This document shows positions 35,895-44,784 of a DNA stretch of 64,000 bases, piece after piece. Under the pieces are notes generated by a model. It did not search any database. It was not told where the DNA came from and was given only the letters and a program-made list of their open reading frames with translations. Made by a program: the position numbers and the translations under genes. The first letter of the stretch is position 1. Each line of letters starts with the position of its first letter. The stretch spans positions 58,638 through 122,637 of the forward strand of contig DVOW01000061.1 in NCBI GenBank assembly GCA_018713335.1, read 5' to 3'. The stretch is from Candidatus Merdivicinus intestinigallinarum (lineage in GTDB: Bacteria; Bacillota; Clostridia; Oscillospirales; Ruminococcaceae).

Positions 35895-36575
35895 GTGAAA
35901 ATCAAAGAATTTCTGGAAAAATACACCCATGCCGTCTGGGTCCAGGCCCTGGTTTTGGTGGCGCTTCTTTGGGGGCTTGCCCTGTTTACCAGCGCCTCCT
36001 TTGAAGCGGTGGACAAAACCGCTTCCGGCTCGCCGGACCCGGAAAGCTCCGGCGATACCGGCCTGACCGACGAGGAAAAATCCGACGCCCTGGACGACCT
36101 GTTTGTGGAAAGCAGCGGCGCCTTCGGCAACTGGGACGAATTTTCCGATATGCCCAAAGTCAGCGCGCCTGCCAGCACTTCCCGGCCCAGCGGCGGCTCC
36201 CAGAACAACCAGCAGGAGAGCCACGAACCCTCTGAGGAGCCTTCGGAAGAGCCTTCCGAAGAAACGCCGCCCGTTCAGCCGGAATCTTCCGTCCCGGACG
36301 CGCCGCCTGCCAGCAGTGCGGATACCGTTCCTTCGGAACCTGCTGGACCCAGTGCGCCGCCTGCGGAATCCAGTACGCCCGGAGAAGCTGTTCCCGGCGG
36401 ACCGGGAGATGGCGAGATCGTGACCTCCGGCGGCGATACTCCCGGCGACGCGGTGGATCTGGGCTCCGACGCAACAGTGGACGGCCCCACTCCCGATAAT
36501 CCGGACGCGCCTGTTCCCAGCCAGCCGGAAAGCCCTGCCGACGCGGCTTCCATGGTGGAAAGCCCTCAGGGATAA
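35895..36575 (+). CDS. Membrane-anchored Pro/Ser/Glu-rich surface protein
   Basis: 226 residues. An N-terminal anchor helix (about 13-32: AVWVQALVLVALLWGLALF) is followed by an extracytoplasmic low-complexity tail: acidic segment, EPSEEPSEEPSEE repeats, then Pro/Ser/Ala/Gly-rich sequence to the end. No LPXTG-like or NPQTN-like signal is seen. Twenty-one bases after the sortase gene and ahead of a shared terminator, so functionally linked to it, perhaps as a wall-spanning partner. No fold or function recognised. Confidence 0.75.
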   Translation: MKIKEFLEKYTHAVWVQALVLVALLWGLALFTSASFEAVDKTASGSPDPESSGDTGLTDEEKSDALDDLFVESSGAFGNWDEFSDMPKVSAPASTSRPSGGSQNNQQESHEPSEEPSEEPSEETPPVQPESSVPDAPPASSADTVPSEPAGPSAPPAESSTPGEAVPGGPGDGEIVTSGGDTPGDAVDLGSDATVDGPTPDNPDAPVPSQPESPADAASMVESPQG

Positions 36576-36581
36576 AAGAAA

Positions 36582-36608
36582 GAGCCGCTGCGTACGCAGC
36601 GGCTTTTT
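36582..36608 (+). terminator. Terminator of the sortase operon, possibly bidirectional
   Basis: AGCCGCTGCGT-ACGCAGCGGCT is a perfect 22-bp palindrome followed by TTTTT; A-rich sequence on the left would also serve the leftward acetyltransferase gene. Confidence 0.85.
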
Positions 36609-36613
36609 GCTGT

Positions 36614-37168
36614 TTATTTCACGGGAAAATAGGCGACCTTTTGCGGGAAAAATTCCGGCGGAAGCATAGCCTGATAGATTTGAAGGGAAGCTTCGCGCGT
36701 TTCCTCTCCGGAAAGATTGCCGCCCAGGCAGAACAGGCGGTACCATACGTCGAAAATCAGCCCTTTCCAGCCGGAATCCCGCGCGCCGCAGCGGTCGTAA
36801 AACCGCAGCCGCTTCTGCGCAAGCTCTTTGTCCGGCGCGGAATCTGGGTCTTCCGCCTCAATTAAAATCCCCCGGGGGGCGTATCCCTGCGCCATCTCCG
36901 CCAGCAGGCGGCTGCCCGCCCCCTGGCCGCGGCCATCCGGGCATACGGCAAAATAATCCAGCAGCACCGCAGGGCCGTGAATGTCCGCCAGAAAGGCATA
37001 GCCTTTCAGCTTTCCGCCGTCAAACCACCCAATGCCGGTATAGATCCCGCGCCGGACCAGGGCCTGGATGCTTTGGAGGGGTTTCCGTTCTTCCGGCGGG
37101 AAGTCCCGGATCATATGATTTTGATACACCAGCCCGATTTCCTCCGGCGTTAAAATTTTCTGCTCCAT
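36614..37168 (-). CDS. GNAT-family N-acetyltransferase
   Basis: 184 residues from ATG 37168 (AAGGAGAATC upstream). Motif A is FAVCPDGRGQGAGSRLLAEMAQGY, then ILIEAEDPD and RLRFYDRCGA, the usual order of GNAT strands. Substrate not predictable. Stands alone between the sortase terminator and a Gfo/Idh/MocA gene. Confidence 0.8.
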   Translation of the reverse strand: MEQKILTPEEIGLVYQNHMIRDFPPEERKPLQSIQALVRRGIYTGIGWFDGGKLKGYAFLADIHGPAVLLDYFAVCPDGRGQGAGSRLLAEMAQGYAPRGILIEAEDPDSAPDKELAQKRLRFYDRCGARDSGWKGLIFDVWYRLFCLGGNLSGEETREASLQIYQAMLPPEFFPQKVAYFPVK

Positions 37169-37251
37169 GATTCTCCTTTCCAAAGGCCTTCGATAACAAA
37201 AAAGCGGCATGGCCAAATCCGCCGCGCCGCTTTTTCAAACCATTTTTGCTG

Positions 37252-38346
37252 TTAGATCTCCTCTACATGGATCTCCACTTCGTGGCCGCATTCCGCAGAA
37301 CGGATGATGCCGTCGATAATGGCCTGGTTGTAGATGATCTGGGAGGTGGGGATGGGGGCCGGGAGGTTCTGCTCCACCGCGTCCACGAAGGAACGGCATT
37401 TTAAGAAGAAACGGTCCTCTTTGGCGTCGTGGAGAGGGATGGGGGTGCTGGTGGGTTCGCCGAATTCATCGTGGAACAGGGTCACGTTGCCGCAGCTGCC
37501 GTCCCAGGCGCCGCCCCACAGGGATTCAGGATTGGCAGGCTCCACCTTTAAGCCCGCGTCAGTGCCAAGGAAAATAGTGCTGCCGGTGGTGTCCATGTGC
37601 ATGGCCCAGGACATGCGGAAGTCCAGGGTGATGCCGCCTTCCAGACGGATAAAGGCACCGCAGAAATCGTCAACGGAGAAGCGTTTGGCGTCTTCCTCGG
37701 AATTATATTTGGGATTTTTGCCAAAATAGTCGTAAGAAACCGCAGAAACAGTCAGGGGTTTGGGATAGCCCAGGGCATTCAGGACCATATCCAGGGAGTA
37801 GCACCCGATGTCGGCCAGGGCGCCCACGCCGGCGTACTGCTTTTCAATGAAGGTGCTGCCGGGGATGCCGCGGCGGCGGCCGCCGCCGGTCTGGATGTAA
37901 TAGATTTTGCCCAGCTTGCCGCTTTGGACGATCTCTTTGATTTTTTTCATGCGGCCGTCATAACGGGGCTGGAAGCCGATGGTGACGATCTTGCCGGTTT
38001 CCTTTTCCACCCGGCGGATCTCCTGGGCGTCCTCCAGGGTCACGGTCATGGGCTTTTCCAAAAGCACATGGCAGCCGGCCCGCAGCGCGGCGATGGCGCA
38101 GACCGCGTGGGTGGAGTTATAGGTGCAGACGCTGACGGCGTCCGGCTTCAAGGCCTCCAGCATTTTTTCCGTGTCGTCAAAGTCCTTGGCGTCCGGCAGG
38201 CCGTGACGGTCAAAGAAAGCCCGGGCTTTTCCGGGAATAATATCGGCGCCGCCGACGATTTCCACGTCGTCCATCTGCTTATAAGCGTTCATGTGGGCGT
38301 TGGCGATGCCGCCGGTGCCGATAATGGCGATTCTCAGCTTTTTCAT
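37252..38346 (-). CDS. Gfo/Idh/MocA-family oxidoreductase
   Basis: 364 residues from ATG 38346 with AAAGGAAGG upstream. Rossmann motif IIGTGGIANAHMNAY at the N-terminus, DAVSVCTYNSTH and LEKPMTVTLEDAQE (the conserved EKP), then the alpha/beta substrate domain with YAGVGALADIGCYSLDMVLNALG. NAD(P)-dependent sugar or inositol oxidation is typical; the substrate is unknown. An ATACG-N13-CGTAT dyad in the promoter region (38379-38401) could bind a regulator. Confidence 0.88.
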   Translation of the reverse strand: MKKLRIAIIGTGGIANAHMNAYKQMDDVEIVGGADIIPGKARAFFDRHGLPDAKDFDDTEKMLEALKPDAVSVCTYNSTHAVCAIAALRAGCHVLLEKPMTVTLEDAQEIRRVEKETGKIVTIGFQPRYDGRMKKIKEIVQSGKLGKIYYIQTGGGRRRGIPGSTFIEKQYAGVGALADIGCYSLDMVLNALGYPKPLTVSAVSYDYFGKNPKYNSEEDAKRFSVDDFCGAFIRLEGGITLDFRMSWAMHMDTTGSTIFLGTDAGLKVEPANPESLWGGAWDGSCGNVTLFHDEFGEPTSTPIPLHDAKEDRFFLKCRSFVDAVEQNLPAPIPTSQIIYNQAIIDGIIRSAECGHEVEIHVEEI

Positions 38347-38528
38347 GGGTTGGTCCTTCCTTTCGGATGAAAGATTATACGCTATTATGATAAACGTATT
38401 TTTTAGGAAAGTCAACCGGTTTTTGCAAAATTTCAGCACGAAATTCTGGAATAATTTTCGATAGTTTTATACAGAGAAAATGGCGGAATTTCGGTTGTCC
38501 AGGTGCAAATATTTGTTCGCTTTTCTGG

Positions 38529-38557
38529 TTGAAAAAGGCGGCGGGGTGTGGTACAAT
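38529..38557 (+). promoter_or_regulatory. uvrB promoter
   Basis: TTGAAA (38529-38534), 17 bp, TACAAT (38552-38557); GGAGG precedes the uvrB ATG. No second promoter as clear is seen before uvrA, so this one may drive the whole 40.6-49.9 kb gene run. Confidence 0.75.
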
Positions 38558-38593
38558 AGAGTCGGCTATTCAACATCGGATGGAGGAATGCGG

Positions 38594-40591
38594 ATGGAAT
38601 CGGAACGGAAATTTAAGCTGGTTTCCAGCTATCAGCCTACGGGGGACCAGCCCCAGGCCATTGAGAAACTGACGGAAGGGGTCCTGCGAGGGGATAAGGC
38701 CCAGACCCTGCTTGGCGTCACCGGCTCCGGCAAGACCTTTACCATGGCAAACGTCATTGCCCGGGTCAACAGGCCCACCCTGGTCCTGGCCCACAACAAG
38801 ACCCTGGCAGCCCAGCTCTGTTCGGAGTTCCGGGAGTTTTTCCCGGAAAACGCCGTCGAATATTTCGTTTCTTATTATGACTATTACCAGCCGGAAGCCT
38901 ATATCCCCGGTACAGACACTTACATTGAAAAGGACTCTGCCATCAACGATGAAATCGACAAGCTGCGCCACTCGGCCACCTGCGCTTTGGGGGAACGGAA
39001 CGACGTGATCATCGTGGCCAGCGTCAGCTGCATCTACTCCCTGGGCGCGCCGGAGGACTACCGGAGCATGGTCATCTCCCTGCGGCCGGGGATGCAGATG
39101 GAACGGGACGAACTCCTGCACAAGCTGGTGGACCGGCAGTACGACCGCAACGACATCAATTTTGTCCGGGGAAAATTCCGGGTCCGGGGGGACGTGGTGG
39201 AGATTTTCCCGGCGGGCAGCGGCGAAACCGCCATCCGGGTGGAGTTCTTTGGGGACGAGGTGGACCGGATCTCCGAAATCAACCCCCTAACCGGGGAAAT
39301 CAAGGCGGTCATGTCCCATGTGATGATCTACCCCGCCTCCCACTTTATCACCCCGCCGGACAAGCTGAAGGACGCAGTGGCGGAAATCGAACGGGAGCTG
39401 GAGGAACGGGTCAAGTATTTCAAGGAGAACGATATGCTCCTGGAGGCCCAGCGCATAGAGCAGCGCACCCGCTACGACATGGAAATGCTGGAGGAGATCG
39501 GCTTCTGCAAGGGCATTGAAAACTATTCCCGGGTGCTGGCCGGCCGCGCCCCCGGCAGCACGCCCTATACCCTGCTGGACCATTTTCCCAAAGACTTCCT
39601 TTTGTTCATCGACGAGTCTCATGTGACAGTGCCCCAGGTGCGGGGCATGTATTTCGGCGACCGGGCCAGGAAACAGACCCTGATCGATTACGGGTTCCGC
39701 CTGCCTTCGGCCTTTGATAACCGGCCCTTGAATTTTGAGGAATTTCAGGGGAAGCTGAATCAGGTCATCTATGTTTCGGCAACCCCCGCGGAGTTTGAAC
39801 GGGAGCAGAGCACCCAGATTGCGGAGCAGGTTATCCGTCCCACGGGACTGGTGGACCCGGAAATCATCGTCAAGCCGGTGGAAGGCCAGATCGAGGACCT
39901 GCTGAGCGAAATCAACACCCGCACCGAACGGGGCGAACGGACCCTGGTCACTACCCTGACCAAAAAAATGGCGGAGGATCTGACCGAATACCTGAAGGGG
40001 TTCCATGTGAAGGTGCGCTATATGCACCACGACATCGACACCATGGAACGGATGGAAATTATCAGGGATTTGCGGCTGGGGGTCTTTGACGTGCTGGTGG
40101 GCATTAACCTCTTGCGGGAAGGCCTGGACATCCCGGAGGTGAGCTTGGTGGCCATTCTGGACGCGGACAAGGAAGGGTTCCTGCGTTCCGAAACCTCCCT
40201 CATCCAGACTATCGGCCGCGCCGCCCGAAACGCCGGGGGCCAGGTCATCATGTACGCCGACAGCGTCACCGATTCCATGGAACGGGCCATCCGGGAAACC
40301 AACCGCCGCCGGGAAATTCAGATGGCCTACAACAAGGAACACGGCATCGTCCCCAAGACCATCGTCAAATCCGTGGCCGAGATCATCGAGATTTCCGCCA
40401 AGGACACCATCGACAAAAAGGGCAAGCGCCTTTCGGATATGGAAAAAATGCAGCTGATCAAGGCCTACACCGCCGAAATGAAGGAGGCGGCCAAGCTCCT
40501 GGAATTCGAGCAGGCGGCCTTTTTACGGGATAAGATCAAGAAATTGCAGGACGAGCTGGACGGCGTGAAGCCGAAAAAACGCCGTTCTTAA
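38594..40591 (+). CDS. uvrB: Excinuclease ABC subunit B
   Basis: 665 residues from ATG 38594, placed after TGGAGGAATGCGG; the frame is open further upstream but through the promoter. Helicase motifs: TGDQPQAI, Walker [12 protein letters not shown], beta-hairpin [47 protein letters not shown] and QTIGRAARN; the C-terminal UVR domain ([24 protein letters not shown]) binds UvrC. It loads onto damage found by UvrA. Confidence 0.97.
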   Translation: MESERKFKLVSSYQPTGDQPQAIEKLTEGVLRGDKAQTLLGVTGSGKTFTMANVIARVNRPTLVLAHNKTLAAQLCSEFREFFPENAVEYFVSYYDYYQPEAYIPGTDTYIEKDSAINDEIDKLRHSATCALGERNDVIIVASVSCIYSLGAPEDYRSMVISLRPGMQMERDELLHKLVDRQYDRNDINFVRGKFRVRGDVVEIFPAGSGETAIRVEFFGDEVDRISEINPLTGEIKAVMSHVMIYPASHFITPPDKLKDAVAEIERELEERVKYFKENDMLLEAQRIEQRTRYDMEMLEEIGFCKGIENYSRVLAGRAPGSTPYTLLDHFPKDFLLFIDESHVTVPQVRGMYFGDRARKQTLIDYGFRLPSAFDNRPLNFEEFQGKLNQVIYVSATPAEFEREQSTQIAEQVIRPTGLVDPEIIVKPVEGQIEDLLSEINTRTERGERTLVTTLTKKMAEDLTEYLKGFHVKVRYMHHDIDTMERMEIIRDLRLGVFDVLVGINLLREGLDIPEVSLVAILDADKEGFLRSETSLIQTIGRAARNAGGQVIMYADSVTDSMERAIRETNRRREIQMAYNKEHGIVPKTIVKSVAEIIEISAKDTIDKKGKRLSDMEKMQLIKAYTAEMKEAAKLLEFEQAAFLRDKIKKLQDELDGVKPKKRRS

Positions 40592-40605
40592 GGGGGAGGA
40601 AGATC

Positions 40606-41370
40606 ATGGCAGATACGGAACAGCTTTCCGCCCAGAATAACGTCATTCGGGAAGGGAAAACCACCACCCGTCCGGCGGGGGAATGGTCCCCAAGCGTCCA
40701 CAGGTTCCTCCGCTTTTTGGAGGGGGAGGGGTTCCGGGCGCCTCACCCTATCGGTATCCAGAACGGCCGGGAAACTTTGGAATTTATTGAGGGGGAATTT
40801 GTCCATCCCTACAAATGGACGGACGAAGCCCTGTACGCCGTGGGGGAAATGGCGGGCAGGCTGCACCGGACCTCCGTAAAATTCCACATTTTCCCGGAGG
40901 ACCGGTGGAAAAACTGGTGCCTGCGGGAAATCGGGAAAAATCCGCCCCTGATCAGCCATGGGGATATTGCCCCTTGGAACGTAGTGACAGAAAATGGGAT
41001 GCCCAAAGTGCTCATTGACTGGGAATATGCCGGGCCCATCGACCCTATGGTGGAGCTTTCCCGGATCTGCTGGCTGTTCCCTCAGCTGGTGGACGACGAC
41101 TTGGCGGCCATTTACGACCTGCCTTCCCCGGAAAAGCGGGCGGAACAGGTGCGGCTCATTTGCGAGGGCTACGGCCTGCCAAGGGAACAGCGGCTTTCCA
41201 TGGCGGAACAGATTCTGGAAACCGTCATCTGCGAAACGGCCCACGAGGCCATCGATCCGGGGCTGACCTTTGAAAGCCAAGGTCCCCTCTGGGGCTTCGC
41301 CTGGCGGGCCCGGAGCGTTTACTGGATCTGGCGGAACCGGAAGCTATTGGAGCAGGCGCTGATAAAATAA
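40606..41370 (+). CDS. Aminoglycoside-phosphotransferase-like (APH) kinase
   Basis: 254 residues. The APH catalytic motif is LISHGDIAPWNVV (Asp and Asn), followed by VLIDWEYAGPIDPMVELSRICW, the metal-binding segment. The N-terminal part is shorter than in resistance enzymes. Such genes phosphorylate diverse small molecules, so a resistance role should not be assumed. Fourteen bases downstream of uvrB, first of eleven genes lying between uvrB and uvrA. Confidence 0.82.
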   Translation: MADTEQLSAQNNVIREGKTTTRPAGEWSPSVHRFLRFLEGEGFRAPHPIGIQNGRETLEFIEGEFVHPYKWTDEALYAVGEMAGRLHRTSVKFHIFPEDRWKNWCLREIGKNPPLISHGDIAPWNVVTENGMPKVLIDWEYAGPIDPMVELSRICWLFPQLVDDDLAAIYDLPSPEKRAEQVRLICEGYGLPREQRLSMAEQILETVICETAHEAIDPGLTFESQGPLWGFAWRARSVYWIWRNRKLLEQALIK

Positions 41371-41388
41371 AGAAAGGGAGTTATGGGG

Positions 41389-41754
41389 ATGGTTATTCGG
41401 ATGCCGACCCACTGCGGGGACGATACCACCGCCTCCTGCGTCGTGGCGGGCGATACGATTTATCTGGCTCATCATGGCGGCGGGCAGGACAAGGCCGATA
41501 TTGTCCACCAAGTGCGGGCAACCTTTGAAAGTATGCGGCGCACCCTGGAATCAGTGGGCGCGTCCTTGGACGATTTGGTGCAGGTGAACTTTTACATCAA
41601 AAATACCGCGGATTTTCGGAAGGGCGCCGATGTGTTCCGGGAGTATTTTCCCAATGGCGTACCGGCCCGGATGACGGTAGTGACGGACTTTGTCGGGGAA
41701 AACTGTCTGTGCCAGATGGACGGGATCGCCTATCATCCCCGCAAGGGAGAATAA
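41389..41754 (+). CDS. RidA/YjgF-family protein
   Basis: 121 residues from ATG 41389 (GGGAG upstream; an ATG six bases earlier is too close to it). Core motifs: VAGDTIYLAHHGG, QVRATFESMRRTLESVGASLDDLVQVNFYIKN, and PNGVPARMTVV with the Arg of the imine-deaminase pocket. Family members hydrolyse reactive enamine/imine intermediates; here the typical IG.Y/Q residues are altered, so activity is uncertain. Fifteen bases before the next gene. Confidence 0.85.
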   Translation: MVIRMPTHCGDDTTASCVVAGDTIYLAHHGGGQDKADIVHQVRATFESMRRTLESVGASLDDLVQVNFYIKNTADFRKGADVFREYFPNGVPARMTVVTDFVGENCLCQMDGIAYHPRKGE

Positions 41755-41768
41755 CAGGAGGGATTTTC

Positions 41769-42473
41769 GTGGAAATCCGGGCGGCATTGGAGTATAATGA
41801 ACATGGCGCTCTGCTTTGGGCGGAAAATTTTCCCGGGGCCTGTTCCCGGGGCGCGACACCGGATGAAGCGAAAGAAAAGCTCCCGGCGGCGGTCCGGCTT
41901 TTTTTGCGCTGGCGGGACGGCGTTGCTCCGCCGGAGGATTTTTCCGTCCGGGTGGTGCAGGAAAAGAAAAGCGGCCTGGAAATTCGGGACGCGGACAGCG
42001 ACATCCTGTTGGATTCCGAGCAAAAACCTTTGACTTTGGAAGAATATGCGGAGCTGAAAGCCCAGGTCCTCCGTTCCGCCAAGGATTTCCAGCAGCTTTA
42101 CGACGCGGTCCCGGACAAGTGCCGTACCGGCCTGCCGGAACGGAAAACTTTCTATGGGGAAATCCCCCGGACGGCGGAGGAAATGTACCGCCATACCAAT
42201 CAGGTGTCCAACTATTATATCGGGGAGCTGGGGGCGGATTTTGAGAATTTGCCGGATATTTTGGAGAACCGGGCCCTGGCCCTGCAAATGGCGGAAGACC
42301 TGCCGGATTTTTTGGAAAATAAGGTAATAGAGGGCAGCTATGGGGAACTTTGGAGCCTGCGGAAAGCCCTGCGGCGTTTTTTGTGGCACGACCGCATCCA
42401 CGCCAAGGCCCTTTGGCGCATGGCTCGGAGAATTTGGCCGGACATCCCCGACCCCTTTTGTTTTGGAGAGTGA
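41769..42473 (+). CDS. HicB-like/DinB-like two-domain protein
   Basis: 234 residues from GTG 41769 with GGAGGGATTTTC ahead. The N-terminal 60 residues resemble a HicB fold (LEYNEHGALLWAENFPGACSRGATPDEAKEKLPAAV). Residues 95-234 look like a DinB four-helix bundle (MYRHTNQVSNYYIG and FLWHDRIHAKALWRMA, supplying metal-binding His). No HicA partner is next to it. The combined architecture is read from motifs; function unknown. Confidence 0.65.
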   Translation: MEIRAALEYNEHGALLWAENFPGACSRGATPDEAKEKLPAAVRLFLRWRDGVAPPEDFSVRVVQEKKSGLEIRDADSDILLDSEQKPLTLEEYAELKAQVLRSAKDFQQLYDAVPDKCRTGLPERKTFYGEIPRTAEEMYRHTNQVSNYYIGELGADFENLPDILENRALALQMAEDLPDFLENKVIEGSYGELWSLRKALRRFLWHDRIHAKALWRMARRIWPDIPDPFCFGE

Positions 42474-42486
42474 CAGGAGGATCTTT

Positions 42487-43317
42487 ATGAACTTGCCGGA
42501 ACCTACCTTTGGCCCCGTCAACAGCATGGGAAACTACAAATACGTCATCATTCTGGCCATGGAACAGGGGAAGCTCCTCTGGTGCCGCCAGAAAAAGAAA
42601 ACCACCTGGGAACTGCCCGGGGGACATATCGAGCCGGGGGAAACCCCATTCGAGGCCGCAAAACGGGAACTGTTTGAGGAAACCGGCGCGGAGGGATTTG
42701 ACATTCGGCCCATCTTCGATTACAGGGTGGAGGTTCCCGGCGTGGTATTCCTGGCGGAGATCACCCGGCGGGGCAGTATCCCCCAAAGCGAGATGGAGGA
42801 GGTCCGCCCGTCTGCTGAAATCCCCGGGGAATGGAGCTGGCCCCAGATTCAGCCGAAAATTTTGGGGCATTACCGGGAGCTGTTTGAGGGTGCGCCGCTT
42901 TGCACCTTCGCCTCTGTCAACAGCATGGGACATTACCGGTTTGCCGTTGTTTTGGCGAAAGAAGGCGGGAAATTCCTCTGGTGCCGCCAGAAAGGGAAAA
43001 CCACCTGGGAAATCCCCGGCGGGCACATTGAGCCGGGCGAAACCCCGGAACAGGCTGCGCAGCGGGAACTGTTTGAGGAAACCGGCGCGGAGGAATTCGC
43101 CATCCGGCCCATTTTTGACTATTGGGCAAAGGATGAGAAAGGGGAATCTACCGGCGTGGTCTTCCTGGCGGAGATCACCCGGCGGGGCAGTATCCCACCA
43201 AGCGAAATGGAGGAAATCCGCGCGGCAGATGAAATCCCCGGCGAATGGAGCTGGCCCCGGATCCATCCCAAAATTTTGGGACATTACCGGGAGCTGGTGG
43301 AGGAAGCTCATGACTGA
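42487..43317 (+). CDS. Tandem Nudix hydrolase (two Nudix domains in one chain)
   Basis: 276 residues from ATG 42487 (GACAGGAGG upstream). Domain 1 (about 10-140) and domain 2 (about 145-276) each have a full Nudix box: GGHIEPGETPFEAAKRELFEETGA and the equivalent with EQAAQ. They share long identical stretches, for example VFLAEITRRGSIP and the ending WSWP-I-PKILGHYREL, at the nucleotide level too, so the duplication is recent. Both retain the catalytic REXXEE residues. Substrate likely a nucleoside diphosphate linked compound. Overlaps the next gene by 8 bp. Confidence 0.9.
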   Translation: MNLPEPTFGPVNSMGNYKYVIILAMEQGKLLWCRQKKKTTWELPGGHIEPGETPFEAAKRELFEETGAEGFDIRPIFDYRVEVPGVVFLAEITRRGSIPQSEMEEVRPSAEIPGEWSWPQIQPKILGHYRELFEGAPLCTFASVNSMGHYRFAVVLAKEGGKFLWCRQKGKTTWEIPGGHIEPGETPEQAAQRELFEETGAEEFAIRPIFDYWAKDEKGESTGVVFLAEITRRGSIPPSEMEEIRAADEIPGEWSWPRIHPKILGHYRELVEEAHD

Positions 43318-44134
43318 ACAGGCTTTGGACGGCGTTTCCTTCCGGATGAAAACCCCCTTCGATTTTGGCTTTGTGTCCCGGTGGGGGAAGATATTCCGGG
43401 TTTTTGACGGCCAGGATTCCGGGAATATCTGCTTTGGGACGGAACGAAACGGGGAACGCTTCTTCTTAAAATTCGCCGGAGCGCCTACGGCCCGGTATCA
43501 AGGAAACCGGGAGGACGCTGTGGCGCGTTTGAAATATGCCGCCGGGGTGTACCGGGATTTGGCCCATCCGAACTTAATCGAGCTGCTGGAAACGGCGGAA
43601 ATAGGCGGCGGGTTCCTGCTGGTGTTCCGCTGGACGGACGCCGTCTGCATGGGGAAGCAGTACCCGGAAAGCCGGGCGCGTTTTTTCACCCTGCCCATGG
43701 AAAAGCGGGAGCAGGTGTTTTTGGATGTGCTGGATTTTCACAGGATGGTCCTCAGCCGGGGCTATGTGCCGGTGGATTTTTACGACGGCAGCATCCTTTA
43801 CGATTTTGAGGCGGAGAAAACCGTCCTCTGCGACATTGACTTTTACCAAAAACGCCCCTTTTTCAATCAAATGGGGCGGATGTGGGGCTCTTCCCGGTTC
43901 ATGTCCCCGGAGGAATTTGCCCTGGGGGCGGAAATCGACGAGATTACCGCCGTCTTTTTAATGGGAGCTACCGCCTTTGCCCTTTTTGGCGGGGAATTGG
44001 ACCGTTCCTTTGAAAAATGGGCGTTGGATGAGCAGAAATACGCTGTGGCCCTGCGGGCGGTTTCGGAAAAACGGGAGGAACGGTTCCAAAGCTTACGGGA
44101 TTTTGCCGCAGCGTGGAATGGAGGAATTCGATGA
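43310..44134 (+). CDS. Protein-kinase-like fold protein
   Basis: 274 residues. Kinase-like features: ERFFLKFAGAPT (Lys in strand 3), VYRDLAHPNLIELLE, LLVFRW hinge, VPVDFYDGSILYDFE in place of the HRD catalytic loop, and VLCDIDFYQKRPF in place of DFG. It then has SSRFMSPEEFALGAEIDEITAVFLMGATAF, the activation-loop end and helix F. Catalytic Asp residues are kept but the loop is atypical. ATG 43310 overlaps the Nudix gene; its stop overlaps the HD gene ATG (ATGA), so translation is coupled. Confidence 0.75.
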   Translation: MTEQALDGVSFRMKTPFDFGFVSRWGKIFRVFDGQDSGNICFGTERNGERFFLKFAGAPTARYQGNREDAVARLKYAAGVYRDLAHPNLIELLETAEIGGGFLLVFRWTDAVCMGKQYPESRARFFTLPMEKREQVFLDVLDFHRMVLSRGYVPVDFYDGSILYDFEAEKTVLCDIDFYQKRPFFNQMGRMWGSSRFMSPEEFALGAEIDEITAVFLMGATAFALFGGELDRSFEKWALDEQKYAVALRAVSEKREERFQSLRDFAAAWNGGIR

Positions 44135-44772
44135 AGGAGCAGGAATACCGGAGAATCGAGGAATACATGAAGGCGTGCATGACCGACGCCGCCCACGACC
44201 GGGAGCACGTTTACCGGGTGCTGCGGGCCGCGCTGAAAATCGCTGATACGGAGCCGGAGGCGGACCGGGACATTTTAACGGCCGCCTGCCTGCTCCACGA
44301 CATCGGCAGGGAAAAGCAATATGCCGACCCTAAGGTGTGCCACGCCGAAGCAGGCGCTGAGATGGCCCGCCGGTTCCTTTCGGAGCTGGGCTGGGACGAA
44401 GCCAGGGTTTCCCATGTTTCCGCCTGTATCTTCACCCACCGGTTCCGCAAGGGCCGGGAACCAGCCTCCATTGAGGCGAAAATCCTCTTTGACGCCGACA
44501 AGCTGGACGTCTGCGGGGCCATTGGCATTGCCCGGACCCTCCAGTACCAGGGCCGCGTGGGGGAGCCCCTTTACTGGGTAGATGCGAAAGGGGACCCTTT
44601 GCCGGGGGACCCCGGCGAACCGGCCTCCTTTTTGAAAGAATACCGGAAAAAGCTCTCCAAGCTCTACGACCGGTTTTACACCCCGGCCGCCGCGGAAATG
44701 GCCAAAGGACGCCGGGAGATCGCAGAAGCCTTCTATCAAGCGGTTTTGCAGGAGATCCATCTGACAGATTAA
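44131..44772 (+). CDS. HD-domain phosphohydrolase
   Basis: 213 residues from ATG 44131 (TGGAGGAATTCG upstream), overlapping the previous stop by four bases. The HD metal residues are AAHDREHVYRV (His), CLLHDIGRE (His-Asp) and KILFDADKLDVCG (Asp). Typically a metal-dependent phosphohydrolase on nucleotides. Fits with the Nudix and kinase-like neighbours as a small nucleotide-processing set; this link is inference. Confidence 0.88.
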   Translation: MKEQEYRRIEEYMKACMTDAAHDREHVYRVLRAALKIADTEPEADRDILTAACLLHDIGREKQYADPKVCHAEAGAEMARRFLSELGWDEARVSHVSACIFTHRFRKGREPASIEAKILFDADKLDVCGAIGIARTLQYQGRVGEPLYWVDAKGDPLPGDPGEPASFLKEYRKKLSKLYDRFYTPAAAEMAKGRREIAEAFYQAVLQEIHLTD

Positions 44773-44784
44773 GGGAGAAATACT

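Noticed and set aside
38480..38593. Upstream extension of the uvrB frame
   Set aside because: It crosses the TTGAAA/TACAAT promoter, and GGAGG sits just before ATG 38594.
40606..41370. Antibiotic resistance gene (aminoglycoside phosphotransferase)
   Set aside because: Only the general APH motifs are present; context is a housekeeping-like operon, so resistance is not supported.
42509..43309. Upstream part of a 541-residue frame ending at the kinase-like gene
   Set aside because: It runs out of frame through the Nudix gene; the true start is ATG 43310, overlapping the Nudix stop.
41551..43311. 586-residue minus-strand frame
   Set aside because: Lies opposite RidA, HicB/DinB-like and Nudix genes that have clear families and ribosome binding sites; Pro/Arg-rich shadow of GC-rich coding DNA.
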